Positions 1 to 6,918 of a stretch of DNA of 46,728 bases are shown piece after piece (positions within the stretch are counted from its first letter, which is position 1; every line of letters begins with the position of its first letter). Source of the DNA: FEN-1297 sp046704565. Its GTDB lineage: Bacteria > Bacteroidota > Ignavibacteria > Ignavibacteriales > Ignavibacteriaceae. The position numbers and the translations under genes are program-made. A model generated the notes under the pieces. It worked only from the letters and a program-made list of their open reading frames with translations, ran no database searches and was not told where the DNA came from. The stretch is taken from the NCBI GenBank assembly GCA_046704565.1, contig JBJKRP010000335.1:1-46728 (forward strand), read 5' to 3'.

Positions 1-1146
1 GATGCGGCAGCATCCTACTATCATGTTTCGCAATTAGACATCGGTCTGCTGTCCATGAGTTTCATGATTGCTTACCTGGTTGTATCTATACCGGCATCGT
101 GGGTAATAGATACATACGGGTTCCGAATAGCTGTCGGGATTGGAGCAGGACTTACCGGCGTTTTCGGGTTAATGCGCGGTATGGTAGCAACGAATTACAC
201 GCTTGTAATGATTGCGCAGATCGGTGCTGCGGCAGGGCAGCCGTTCATCCTTAATGCCACAACGAAAGTTGCCGCCCGCTGGTTTCCTATTGAAGAACGC
301 GCCACGGCATCCGGGCTCGGCTCGCTGGCAATGTATCTCGGTATTCTGGCGGGTTTAGTGGTAACACCGTTACTTATACTTTCAGCGGGATTCAGCAACA
401 TGCTTCTGTATTACGGCATCGGCGCATTGGCGGCGGGAATAATATTCATAGCCTTTGCACGGGAACATCCGGCGACCCCTCCCGGTCCGGCTGAGTTAGA
501 AGAGCGCGCGCTGATGTTCGACGGGATGAAGCAGATTCTCCGGAACAAGAACTTCATTTATCTAATGGTAATATTCTTTATCGGGCTTGGATTGTTTAAC
601 AGCGTTACTACGTGGATCGAGGATATTATAAGCCCGCGGGGCTTTTCGGCTACGCAAGCAGGTACGGCGGGCGGTTTGATGATATTCGGCGGAATAATAG
701 GAGCGGTGATACTTCCGACCCTGTCCGACAAGTATAGAAAAAGAGTTCCGTTCATAATAATTGGTCTTATCCGTAGGTTACCGGGGATCCTCGCGATAAC
801 TTACGCCGCTTCAACCGGACTATTATTTTCGGCATGTTTTGCATTAGGATTTTTCCTCTTGAGCTGCGGACATATCGGTTTTCAATACGGAGCTGAGATA
901 GGAAGACCGGCGCCTGAGGGAACATCGAACGGACTGCTGCTGCTAATGGGGCAGATTTCAGGCATCGCGTTCATATTTGCTATGGATGCCTTCAGAGTCG
1001 GTCCGAAGGGATCCATGACGCCGTCGCTGCTTGTATTGACCGGTCTTGTTGTTTTGGGCATATTCATGGCTGCGAGGCTGCGGGAATCCGATCTGGTAAT
1101 TGGTACTCAGGGTAAGATGGAACAGGCAACAGAAGCGGCAAAGTAG
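1..1146 (+). CDS. MFS transporter, 5'-truncated by window edge
   Basis: This is a major facilitator superfamily transporter in the cytoplasmic membrane. The reading frame is open from base 1, and the residues before the first in-window ATG at 55 already look like a transmembrane transporter, so the true start lies outside the window. The visible 381 residues contain about ten hydrophobic segments. A short charged cytoplasmic linker near residue 240 (DKYRKR, after a glycine-rich helix) is the typical loop 8-9 motif of MFS proteins. The tail after the last helix is short and charged. The substrate cannot be told from the sequence. There is no same-strand partner downstream; the next gene is convergent. 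Confidence 0.85.
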   Translation, partial: DAAASYYHVSQLDIGLLSMSFMIAYLVVSIPASWVIDTYGFRIAVGIGAGLTGVFGLMRGMVATNYTLVMIAQIGAAAGQPFILNATTKVAARWFPIEERATASGLGSLAMYLGILAGLVVTPLLILSAGFSNMLLYYGIGALAAGIIFIAFAREHPATPPGPAELEERALMFDGMKQILRNKNFIYLMVIFFIGLGLFNSVTTWIEDIISPRGFSATQAGTAGGLMIFGGIIGAVILPTLSDKYRKRVPFIIIGLIRRLPGILAITYAASTGLLFSACFALGFFLLSCGHIGFQYGAEIGRPAPEGTSNGLLLLMGQISGIAFIFAMDAFRVGPKGSMTPSLLVLTGLVVLGIFMAARLRESDLVIGTQGKMEQATEAAK

Positions 1147-1206
1147 AGTTACAAACAGAAAAGTTAGTGCTGTCGTATATGAGATGCTTCATGTGCGACT
1201 GTGCAG

Positions 1207-2430
1207 CTAAAGCATATCGAGCTTCTTTTGAATTGCGTTTTTGTCGGTATGCGTTTTAACTAATGATAAGGCTTTTTGAAAATATTGCCCTGCCTTTTCA
1301 TTATCAATTCCTGAATAAAGCTCTCCGAGCAAGGTAAAGTAAAAAGGGTAATCATGAAGATTTAATTTCTCTGCTTCTGCTATAGCCTCTTCATTGCTGT
1401 TTGCCCTGGAGAGGGCGTAAGTCCGGTTGAGTGCAGCTACCGGGGAATACTCTATTATCAGCAATTGATTATATAGCTGCAGTATATTTTTCCATTTCTC
1501 CGGCGTATCTTCCTTATGAGTATGCCAGAAAGCAATGGCAGCTTCCAGATGGTATTTGGATATACTGTTCCCGCTTGCCGAGCAGTTTAAGAAATATTCT
1601 CCCTTGCGGATCAAATCGGGGTCCCATAGGCTAACGTCCTGGTCTTCATAAAGTATCAACTCACCGTTTCTATCGATGCGGGCATCAAATCTTGAAGCGT
1701 GAAAGCACATCAGCGAAAGCAGGGCATTTACCTGCGGCTTGTTCGTGCTTTTATTTTCTACGAGCATATTGCACAAACGCATAGCCTCGAGACACAAATC
1801 CTTGCGCAATGTTTCATTCTGACTGACCGAGTAATAACCTTCATTAAACATTAGATAGATTGTCTTTAATACAGTTTCCAAACGGTCATCTATTTCGGCA
1901 GGGCGGGGAAGTGCGATTTTAATTTTCTCCTGTCTTAATTTTTCTTTTGCCCTGAATAATCTCTTATTGATCGTTTCTTTATTAGTTAAGAAAGCGTCTG
2001 CAATTTCTTCAATACCGAATCCGCAAAGAATACGCAGCGACAGCCCGATCTGTGCTTCAGTTGAGATTGCCGGATGACAGATGGCGAGCATCATCTGCAA
2101 CTGACTGTCATTTATGTTCTGTGGAGACAAATCAATTTCTTCTTCATATAATTCGGAATTTGCATTTTGTAATCCGGGAACAATCTTGTTTTCATAAATT
2201 GAATTTCGATGAAGGTAGTTCTTTGCCCTATTTTTAGCTACCGTATAGAGCCATCCAACCGGATTTGGGGGCACTCCCTTTAATCCCCAGGTTTCAGATG
2301 CGGCAAGAAAAGTATCACTGGCAATGTCTTCTGCAATTTCGATTTGTTCGAAGCCGAAGTGCCGACAAAGAACGGAAACTATTTTCCTGTACTCCGTCCT
2401 GAAAAGATGTGGAATTAATTCATCAGACAT
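1207..2430 (-). CDS. ECF RNA polymerase sigma factor with C-terminal extension (ECF42-like)
   Basis: This is an extracytoplasmic-function sigma factor of 407 residues, about twice the length of a plain ECF sigma. The N-terminal half has region 2 (about residues 10-80, including the conserved WLYTVAKNRA stretch) and region 4 (about 110-165, a helix-turn-helix ending in RLFRAKEKLR). The C-terminal 230 residues hold the DUF6596-type segment (FNEGYY about residue 195) followed by a TPR-like helical region. This architecture is that of the ECF42 group, known to have no classical anti-sigma factor and to be encoded beside YCII/DGPF proteins. A DGPF-type gene sits at 3707-4048 on the same strand, which supports the assignment. 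The target promoters cannot be inferred here. Confidence 0.9.
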   Translation of the reverse strand: MSDELIPHLFRTEYRKIVSVLCRHFGFEQIEIAEDIASDTFLAASETWGLKGVPPNPVGWLYTVAKNRAKNYLHRNSIYENKIVPGLQNANSELYEEEIDLSPQNINDSQLQMMLAICHPAISTEAQIGLSLRILCGFGIEEIADAFLTNKETINKRLFRAKEKLRQEKIKIALPRPAEIDDRLETVLKTIYLMFNEGYYSVSQNETLRKDLCLEAMRLCNMLVENKSTNKPQVNALLSLMCFHASRFDARIDRNGELILYEDQDVSLWDPDLIRKGEYFLNCSASGNSISKYHLEAAIAFWHTHKEDTPEKWKNILQLYNQLLIIEYSPVAALNRTYALSRANSNEEAIAEAEKLNLHDYPFYFTLLGELYSGIDNEKAGQYFQKALSLVKTHTDKNAIQKKLDML

Positions 2431-2574
2431 AAAGATTTATTTTTATATTTAATTTTATTAAATAATGATGATTTTTATTAAGATAAAATTATATTATTTT
2501 TACTTCGAAAGAACTTAAATAGAATATTGGAAATTTAATCCTATAATGTATTAAATTTTAAGAAGGTTATCACA

Positions 2575-2805
2575 ATGAAGGATTTTGACAAGACTCTTGA
2601 TTTGATAATGGAGTTACCCCGCGAAGACAGAGAGACTTTAATTGATATAGTGAAGCGCAGAATGATTGATGAAAGGAGAGATGAAATAGCTCATGAAATT
2701 CATGAATCAATCTCATTATATAAAGACGGCAAACTCAAAGAACAAACTGCAGAAGAAGCAATAAAAGATTTGGAATCATCATTGGGGGAAGATGCTGAAC
2801 CTTGA
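2575..2805 (+). CDS. Probable type II antitoxin (small acidic protein)
   Basis: The product is a 76-residue, strongly charged, helical protein with no membrane segment. It starts with an ATG after a GAAGG Shine-Dalgarno site. Its TGA stop overlaps the TTG that opens a RelE/YafQ-like toxin frame (TTGA junction), the usual antitoxin-toxin coupling. The protein matches no DNA-binding fold I can name, so the antitoxin role is inferred from size, charge and position only. The partner toxin is broken by a frameshift, so this may now be an orphan antitoxin. It lies on the opposite strand to its neighbours. Confidence 0.6.
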   Translation: MKDFDKTLDLIMELPREDRETLIDIVKRRMIDERRDEIAHEIHESISLYKDGKLKEQTAEEAIKDLESSLGEDAEP

Positions 2806-3085
2806 ATTCCATAATACTTACTCCAAGTTTTAAGCGTTCATATAACAAAATTGTAAGGAAGCATCCCGAACTTCGAAAAAGTATTAACCTAAGTATCAGT
2901 AAATTAGCGCAAGATGTTTTTGAGCCCAGTTAAAGACGCATAAACTTTCCGGGAAATTGGCTAAGTCTTATGGATGTTCTTGTGGGTATGATTGCCGAAT
3001 CGTCTTCTCATTACAAAAAGGTCAGACAGAAAGCAAACTCGATATCATCCTAATTTCAATTGGCACTCACGAGGAAGTATATTAA
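2802..3085 (+). pseudogene. RelE/YafQ-family toxin, frameshifted
   Basis: Reading from the TTG at 2802 gives 43 residues (N-terminal SIILTPSFKRSYNKIVRKHP) ending in TAA at 2931-2933. Shifting by one base at about 2930 restores a long frame to 3085 with SLKTHKLSGKLAKSYGCSC, then GYDCRIVFSL, and ending GTHEEVY. Both halves are characteristic of the RelE/YafQ mRNA interferase family, whose members are about 90 residues long; joined, the two frames give the expected length. The sequence therefore shows a single-base deletion relative to an intact toxin. A sequencing error or programmed frameshift cannot be excluded. The final TAA lies in a TTAA shared with the convergent SRPBCC gene. Confidence 0.75.
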
Positions 3086-3567
3086 TGCTTTTTCGAATCT
3101 TTGGGAAATGCATCCGCTACAAGGTTAAGTTCAATGCCGTGTTCAAGATAAGCTTTTAATCCTGCAAGCACCCAGGTAAATCCGCCTTTGGAACCAAGCG
3201 CATCATCAGCTACTTTATCGCCATCGCCCTTAAATCCTGAGTTCGTTATACTGACGTAGGTCGAATCACCCCGGTAAGGAGTAAAAATCCATTCAACCAG
3301 AGTTTGGACACCATTATAAGGCCACTCAATAAGAATTCTTTTATTCTTTTATACTTCAAGAACTTTTACCGGTGCAGAAGCATTGTACATTTCCCATGTC
3401 CAGGTAACTTCTTTACCTGCTTCAAGCTTCCCGCTGCTTTTAGTAAACCAAAACTTAGTTGTAATTTCCGGATTGATAAAAGCTTCAAATACTTCGGCAA
3501 CAGGCTTTCGGATTAGCATTTCTGCTTTTGCTGCCGGAACTTTTGTTAACTGCAAGTTTGTATTCAT
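3082..3567 (-). pseudogene. SRPBCC/AHSA1-family protein interrupted by one in-frame stop
   Basis: The intact frame from 3567 encodes 72 residues typical of the START/AHSA1 fold (RKPVAEVFEAFINPEITTKF, then FTKSSGKLEAGKEVTWTWEM). It reaches TAA at 3351-3349. The same frame continues without another stop to 3082, giving ILIEWPYNGVQTLVEWIFTP, GGFTWVLAGLKAYLEHGIEL and a basic end, which complete the usual AHSA1 C-terminal helix. Only one codon is wrong, so this is a recent nonsense mutation, a suppressed stop or a sequence error. It lies downstream of the YCII and AhpD-like genes on the same strand, a set often found near ECF sigma factors. The ligand is unknown. Confidence 0.8.
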
Positions 3568-3706
3568 ATTTTTACCTTATTCAATTCAATTATAACATTC
3601 ATCCAGCCGGCATAATTGATAAGAATGCCGGATACTAAAACAGTACTAATGTAAAAATATAATATTGCGCTGCCGAATTTAGTATCCGGTGACAAGATTC
3701 AGGCAT

Positions 3707-4048
3707 CTATAACGAATTGACTTCTCTAACTTCGACACTGCCACCCGCATTTAATATAGGGCATCCTTTGGCGATCGAAACAGCTTCATCATAAGTTTCG
3801 ACCTTAATGATTGTATAACCGCCAATCGATTCCTTTATTTCGGTATAAGGACCATCCGTAACGGATTTATTTGCTCTTACAACCCTGCCATCTGTGGTCA
3901 AGCGGTTTCCCCGGTTAGATAATTTATTCTGTGCAGCTATTCCGCCAATCCAATCCATCCACTTTTTTGTATTTGCCTGCATTTGTTCCGGCGAAAATTC
4001 CGGCATCGCCTTGAAATCAGCTCTGAATACCAGCAAGAATTCTTTCAT
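3707..4048 (-). CDS. YCII-related (DGPF domain) protein
   Basis: This is a 113-residue protein of the YCII/DGPF family, with the signature TDGPYTEIKE near residue 70 followed by GGYTIIKVETYDEA. I take the ATG at 4048, which follows an AGAAAGGTAAAC Shine-Dalgarno region; an upstream in-frame start would add a non-conserved 31-residue leader overlapping the next gene. The family has a ferredoxin-like fold with a conserved His/Asp pair, but its reaction is unsettled. DGPF proteins are the hallmark neighbours of ECF42 sigma factors, and such a sigma gene lies 1.3 kb downstream on the same strand. Confidence 0.9.
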   Translation of the reverse strand: MKEFLLVFRADFKAMPEFSPEQMQANTKKWMDWIGGIAAQNKLSNRGNRLTTDGRVVRANKSVTDGPYTEIKESIGGYTIIKVETYDEAVSIAKGCPILNAGGSVEVREVNSL

Positions 4049-4076
4049 TTTGTTTACCTTTCTATTTTTAATTGAA

Positions 4077-4556
4077 TTATATTTTATCAACAAGCTCATC
4101 GAAATTTGCATATTGCCCGGGCTGATAATCGCCGGGGACACTCTTGAACGGGATATTAATCCTGTTCCATGAATTTATGGCAATAGTCGCAATCGTAAGG
4201 TCAATTATTTCTTTTTCTGAAAACTGTTCTCTTGTTTCTTCAAAGACCTTGTCGGGCACATCGCATTTGGTGACAGCTTCTGCCCAGCCTAAAGCTGCGC
4301 GCTCGCGGTCTGAATAAAAAGGACTATCGCGCCATGCATCCAGAAGATAAAGCCGCTGCTCGGTTTCTCCGGCGGCACGCAAATCCTTTGAATGCATATC
4401 CAGACAGACAGCGCATCCGTTTATTTGAGACACCCTGTAAGCGATTAATTCCGCGAGTTTTTGTTCTATTGATGATTTGCTAATATAACTACCAAATCCA
4501 AAAAGAGGCTTCAACGCATCCTTACCCTGTTCCAGAAAATTCATTCTCGGTTCCAT
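4077..4556 (-). CDS. Carboxymuconolactone decarboxylase/AhpD-family protein
   Basis: The product is 159 residues, all helical, with the redox motif CAVCLDMH (C-x2-C-x3-H) near residue 60, as in alkylhydroperoxidase AhpD-like enzymes. These proteins reduce peroxides through the cysteine pair, with the histidine helping proton transfer. The start chosen is the ATG at 4556, preceded by AAGGAGTTCAAA, rather than one 51 bases upstream with no ribosome site. It lies 28 bases ahead of the YCII gene, so the two are probably co-transcribed. Together with the ECF sigma gene they suggest a small oxidative or antibiotic stress regulon. The substrate is unknown. Confidence 0.9.
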   Translation of the reverse strand: MEPRMNFLEQGKDALKPLFGFGSYISKSSIEQKLAELIAYRVSQINGCAVCLDMHSKDLRAAGETEQRLYLLDAWRDSPFYSDRERAALGWAEAVTKCDVPDKVFEETREQFSEKEIIDLTIATIAINSWNRINIPFKSVPGDYQPGQYANFDELVDKI

Positions 4557-4745
4557 TTTGAACTCCTTAATGTTATTTGTTAATAATTTTTTCGTTCTCA
4601 TATACATAACAAACAGGAATTCTAAAATTGGACAACCTGTACAAAATTTTTTTAGCTGTATATAAAGATTGGAATGCTAAGGGTCTGAAATTGTGATGCA
4701 GAAGAATGATGGGGAAGGAGTTTAAGGAATGATAATATAATCACG

Positions 4746-4817
4746 AGCTGAAGGAGGGAGTTGAACCCTCGACCTGCTGATTACGAATCAGCTGCTCTAC
4801 CACTAAGCTACTTCAGC
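4746..4817 (-). tRNA. tRNA-Thr (anticodon CGT)
   Basis: Read on the minus strand, a 7-bp acceptor stem (GCTGAAG with CTTCAGC), a D-arm, an anticodon arm GCTGA-TTCGTAA-TCAGC and a T-arm with GGTTCAA fold into a standard cloverleaf. The loop TTCGTAA gives anticodon CGT, reading ACG threonine codons. The 3' CCA is not encoded. The gene lies just downstream of a strong terminator on the same strand. Confidence 0.93.
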
Positions 4818-4824
4818 TTGTTAT

Positions 4825-4867
4825 ATAAAAAAGAAAATGGTAAATGCAAAAATATCATTTACCATTT
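4825..4867 (-). terminator. Intrinsic terminator after the mini ribosomal protein gene
   Basis: A perfect 12-bp inverted repeat, AAATGGTAAATG with CATTTACCATTT, is separated by a 9-base loop and, on the minus strand, followed by TTTTCTTTTTTAT. It lies between the small basic protein gene and tRNA-Thr, ending the HU/zinc-ribbon/mini-protein transcript. Confidence 0.8.
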
Positions 4868-4893
4868 ATTCTTCAAAAGAAATTTGAATTAAG

Positions 4894-4989
4894 TTAACGT
4901 ATTTTTTTCTTATGTCTGTTTTTTCTTAATCTCTTTTTCCTTTTGTGAGTCGCCATTTTATGACGTTTACGTTTTCTGCCGCAAGGCAT
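4894..4989 (-). CDS. 31-residue AURKAIP1/COX24-like small ribosomal protein
   Basis: A very short frame encodes 31 residues, about half Lys/Arg, beginning MPCGRKRKRHKMATHKRKKR. This matches the compact basic proteins annotated with an AURKAIP1/COX24 (mS38-like) domain in Bacteroidota, which are thought to sit on the small ribosomal subunit. The ATG overlaps the stop of the upstream zinc-ribbon/TPR gene as TAATG, so translation is likely coupled. The gene is immediately followed by a strong terminator. The ribosomal role is inferred from family resemblance. Confidence 0.8.
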   Translation of the reverse strand: MPCGRKRKRHKMATHKRKKRLRKNRHKKKIR

Positions 4990-5930
4990 TATTTACCTCC
5001 ATTAGTTTGATTCATATGTGATTTTAATAATTCTTCCGCTTTCTTCCCGAATTCAGAATTCGGATCCAGGTCGACGGCTTTCTTAAGCCAATCTCTCGAT
5101 TTATCGAAATTACCGGCTGCTAAATTTACAATACCAAGATCAAGGTATCCTATTTGATGCTTAGGATCGTATTGAATTGCCTTTTGCATTTCTGCAATTG
5201 CAGTCGGGTAATTCTGTAAATTATAATAACAAATTCCCATGTCTATCCTTGCATCAGGGTCGGTAGGAACCAGAGCAAGATATTCCTTATAGTTTACAAT
5301 CGCCTGCTGGTACATTCCCGAATCATTTTTAAGATGTGCGAGCTGAAGAATGGACGCAGTATCCCTGGGGTTATTCTTAATAACATCTTCCAGTTGATTT
5401 ATCTTTTGTACGTTCCCAAGATCAACTCCGGAATTCTGACTATTATCTGTCGTTGATGAGGATGAACTTCCCGGAACTACCACAGGGTTAAGTACACCCG
5501 AAAACAAAAGGATAAACAGCGCAATACCAACCCCAACGACAACTACCGTTATCGTTTTTACAAGGTTAAGCTGCTTCTTAGCAGGAGTCTGCTGAAAGGG
5601 TTTATTCTTTTTATTCGACTTTGATTTATTATCAACCGACCCGGAAACTTTCCGGTTTTTTTTCTGTTCTGCTTTTGGCGGCTTTTCGTAAGTGCCTGCC
5701 TGCAATTTTACTCCGCAGCTTGAGCAGACAACATTATCTTTATCGTTCTCTTCGCCGCAATTATCGCAAATAATTCTTTCCCGATTTATTTCAACATGAT
5801 TAGGCGGAACGGGAGTGTTCTCTGCTTCGGAGTTGACATTTTCAATCTTCTTTAATTCACAACCGCACTCGGGACAAAATTTATATTCTTTCTCTAATTT
5901 ATAACCACACTCGGGACAATGTTTGAACAT
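4989..5930 (-). CDS. Zinc-ribbon, single-TM, TPR-repeat protein
   Basis: The 313-residue protein has two zinc ribbons (CPECG..CPECG at residues 5-25 and CDNCG..CSSCG near 55-72), then a Lys-rich linker. One transmembrane helix follows at about residues 128-150, then a Ser/Thr-rich spacer and three TPR repeats from about 180 to 300. The TPR part would lie across the membrane from the zinc ribbons. It follows the HU gene by one base and overlaps the mini ribosomal protein gene by one base, so the three form an operon. Its function is unknown; the design suggests a membrane scaffold. Confidence 0.85.
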   Translation of the reverse strand: MFKHCPECGYKLEKEYKFCPECGCELKKIENVNSEAENTPVPPNHVEINRERIICDNCGEENDKDNVVCSSCGVKLQAGTYEKPPKAEQKKNRKVSGSVDNKSKSNKKNKPFQQTPAKKQLNLVKTITVVVVGVGIALFILLFSGVLNPVVVPGSSSSSTTDNSQNSGVDLGNVQKINQLEDVIKNNPRDTASILQLAHLKNDSGMYQQAIVNYKEYLALVPTDPDARIDMGICYYNLQNYPTAIAEMQKAIQYDPKHQIGYLDLGIVNLAAGNFDKSRDWLKKAVDLDPNSEFGKKAEELLKSHMNQTNGGK

Positions 5931-5931
5931 C

Positions 5932-6225
5932 CTATTTCAGCTCTTTCATACCTTGATCTACCAAATCCTTGAAATCTTTAGAGAATTTAAATGTCGGCAC
6001 AAAATGTTCCGGTACAAAAACAGATTCGCCGGTTTTAGGATTCCGTGCCTGGCGGGCTCTTTTTTTCTTAACTTTATAGCTTCCGAACCCTCTAATTTCA
6101 ATACCCCGACCTTCTTTCAATGCTTCTATAACCGTTTTGAAAAAACCTTCTATTATTGCTTCGGTTTCCAATTTAGTCAACCCTGTTCCCTCTGCTACTT
6201 TGTCAACAATATCTGCCTTAGTCAT
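5932..6225 (-). CDS. HU/IHF-family DNA-binding protein
   Basis: This is a 97-residue nucleoid protein. It has the N-terminal helical dimer region (MTKADIVDKVAEGTGLTKLE) and the central IEIRGFGSYKVKKKRARQAR arm. The family signature RNPKTGE that intercalates into the DNA minor groove follows. The length and motif order fit HU/IHF subunits. It is the first gene of a three-gene minus-strand unit and is separated from the zinc-ribbon gene by one base. The AT-rich stretch from 6226 to 6300 must hold its promoter, but I see no clear -35/-10 pair there. Confidence 0.95.
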   Translation of the reverse strand: MTKADIVDKVAEGTGLTKLETEAIIEGFFKTVIEALKEGRGIEIRGFGSYKVKKKRARQARNPKTGESVFVPEHFVPTFKFSKDFKDLVDQGMKELK

Positions 6226-6406
6226 AATTTTATCCTTACATTAAAATTATATTATAAATCATTATAATTTAATTGTTTAAATTATTAAACAATGTCAAGA
6301 AAATCAAATGTAACTTTTTTGCTCCATACCGCAGGTAAAAAATAACAGCCGGTGTAGTTGGGTAATTGCTAAAAAAACACTCCATATTTGATGCTGCTAT
6401 CTCAAA

Positions 6407-6487
6407 ATGATAGATATTCTCACAATTTTTATTACTGTGATAGTTATCTTGATTTTTTGGAAATGTTTTCCATGGTACAATAATTGA
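6407..6487 (+). CDS. Possible 26-residue single-helix membrane peptide
   Basis: An ATG frame of 26 codons encodes MIDILTIFITVIVILIF followed by a short WKCFPWYNN end. This is an almost ideal single transmembrane helix with a cytosolic tail. Its TGA overlaps a TTG of the next membrane protein frame (TTGA). No clear ribosome binding site precedes it. It could be a real membrane micropeptide or chance in AT-rich DNA. Confidence 0.3.
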   Translation: MIDILTIFITVIVILIFWKCFPWYNN

Positions 6488-6516
6488 AGTTAGAGACGAA
6501 AAAATTGGATAATTAT

Positions 6517-6915
6517 ATGGAACTGATTCAAATTATTGTTACATCGTTAAAGCTTTTCGTATTGGTCGCAGCCATCGTTGTATTGGTCTCATATTTTATT
6601 TATAAGGTAAAAGATAGGAAAAGATCGAAGCCATATACAAATATCCCGGCGGTGGATATTGTAAATCAGCCAATTCAATTCCTACAGGAACCTGTTGAGA
6701 ATAGGATTATTGAGAGAAAGCCTGCAAGGTTCCAGGTATTAAATGTCGAAAACGGACCCGTGGAAGATGAAATAATTTTAAAGAAAAAAGTTTTACCGAA
6801 TTATGTTCCAGCCAGCTCGCTAAAATATAAGCAGCCTGCAATAAGAGATGCTTTTGATATTTTCGAGCGTTATTCAAATAGTGATTTTGAACCTATGCAC
6901 AAAGTAAAATTGTAA
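6517..6915 (+). CDS. Hypothetical protein with one N-terminal membrane anchor
   Basis: I do not recognise this 132-residue protein. It has one transmembrane helix (about residues 5-26, ending in YFIYKVKDRKRSK). The remaining 100 residues are a soluble, charged tail, inside by the positive-inside rule, with no recognisable domain. I favour the ATG at 6517, which has a GGA seven bases upstream; an in-frame TTG at 6484 overlaps the stop of a possible 26-residue membrane peptide and is an alternative. The gene is convergent with the S9 peptidase, four bases from its stop. Confidence 0.6.
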   Translation: MELIQIIVTSLKLFVLVAAIVVLVSYFIYKVKDRKRSKPYTNIPAVDIVNQPIQFLQEPVENRIIERKPARFQVLNVENGPVEDEIILKKKVLPNYVPASSLKYKQPAIRDAFDIFERYSNSDFEPMHKVKL

Positions 6916-6918
6916 TTA

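Noticed and set aside
5923..6267. A 114-codon plus-strand frame covering the HU gene
   Set aside because: It is antisense to a clear HU gene, rich in Phe and Cys, and has no ribosome site.
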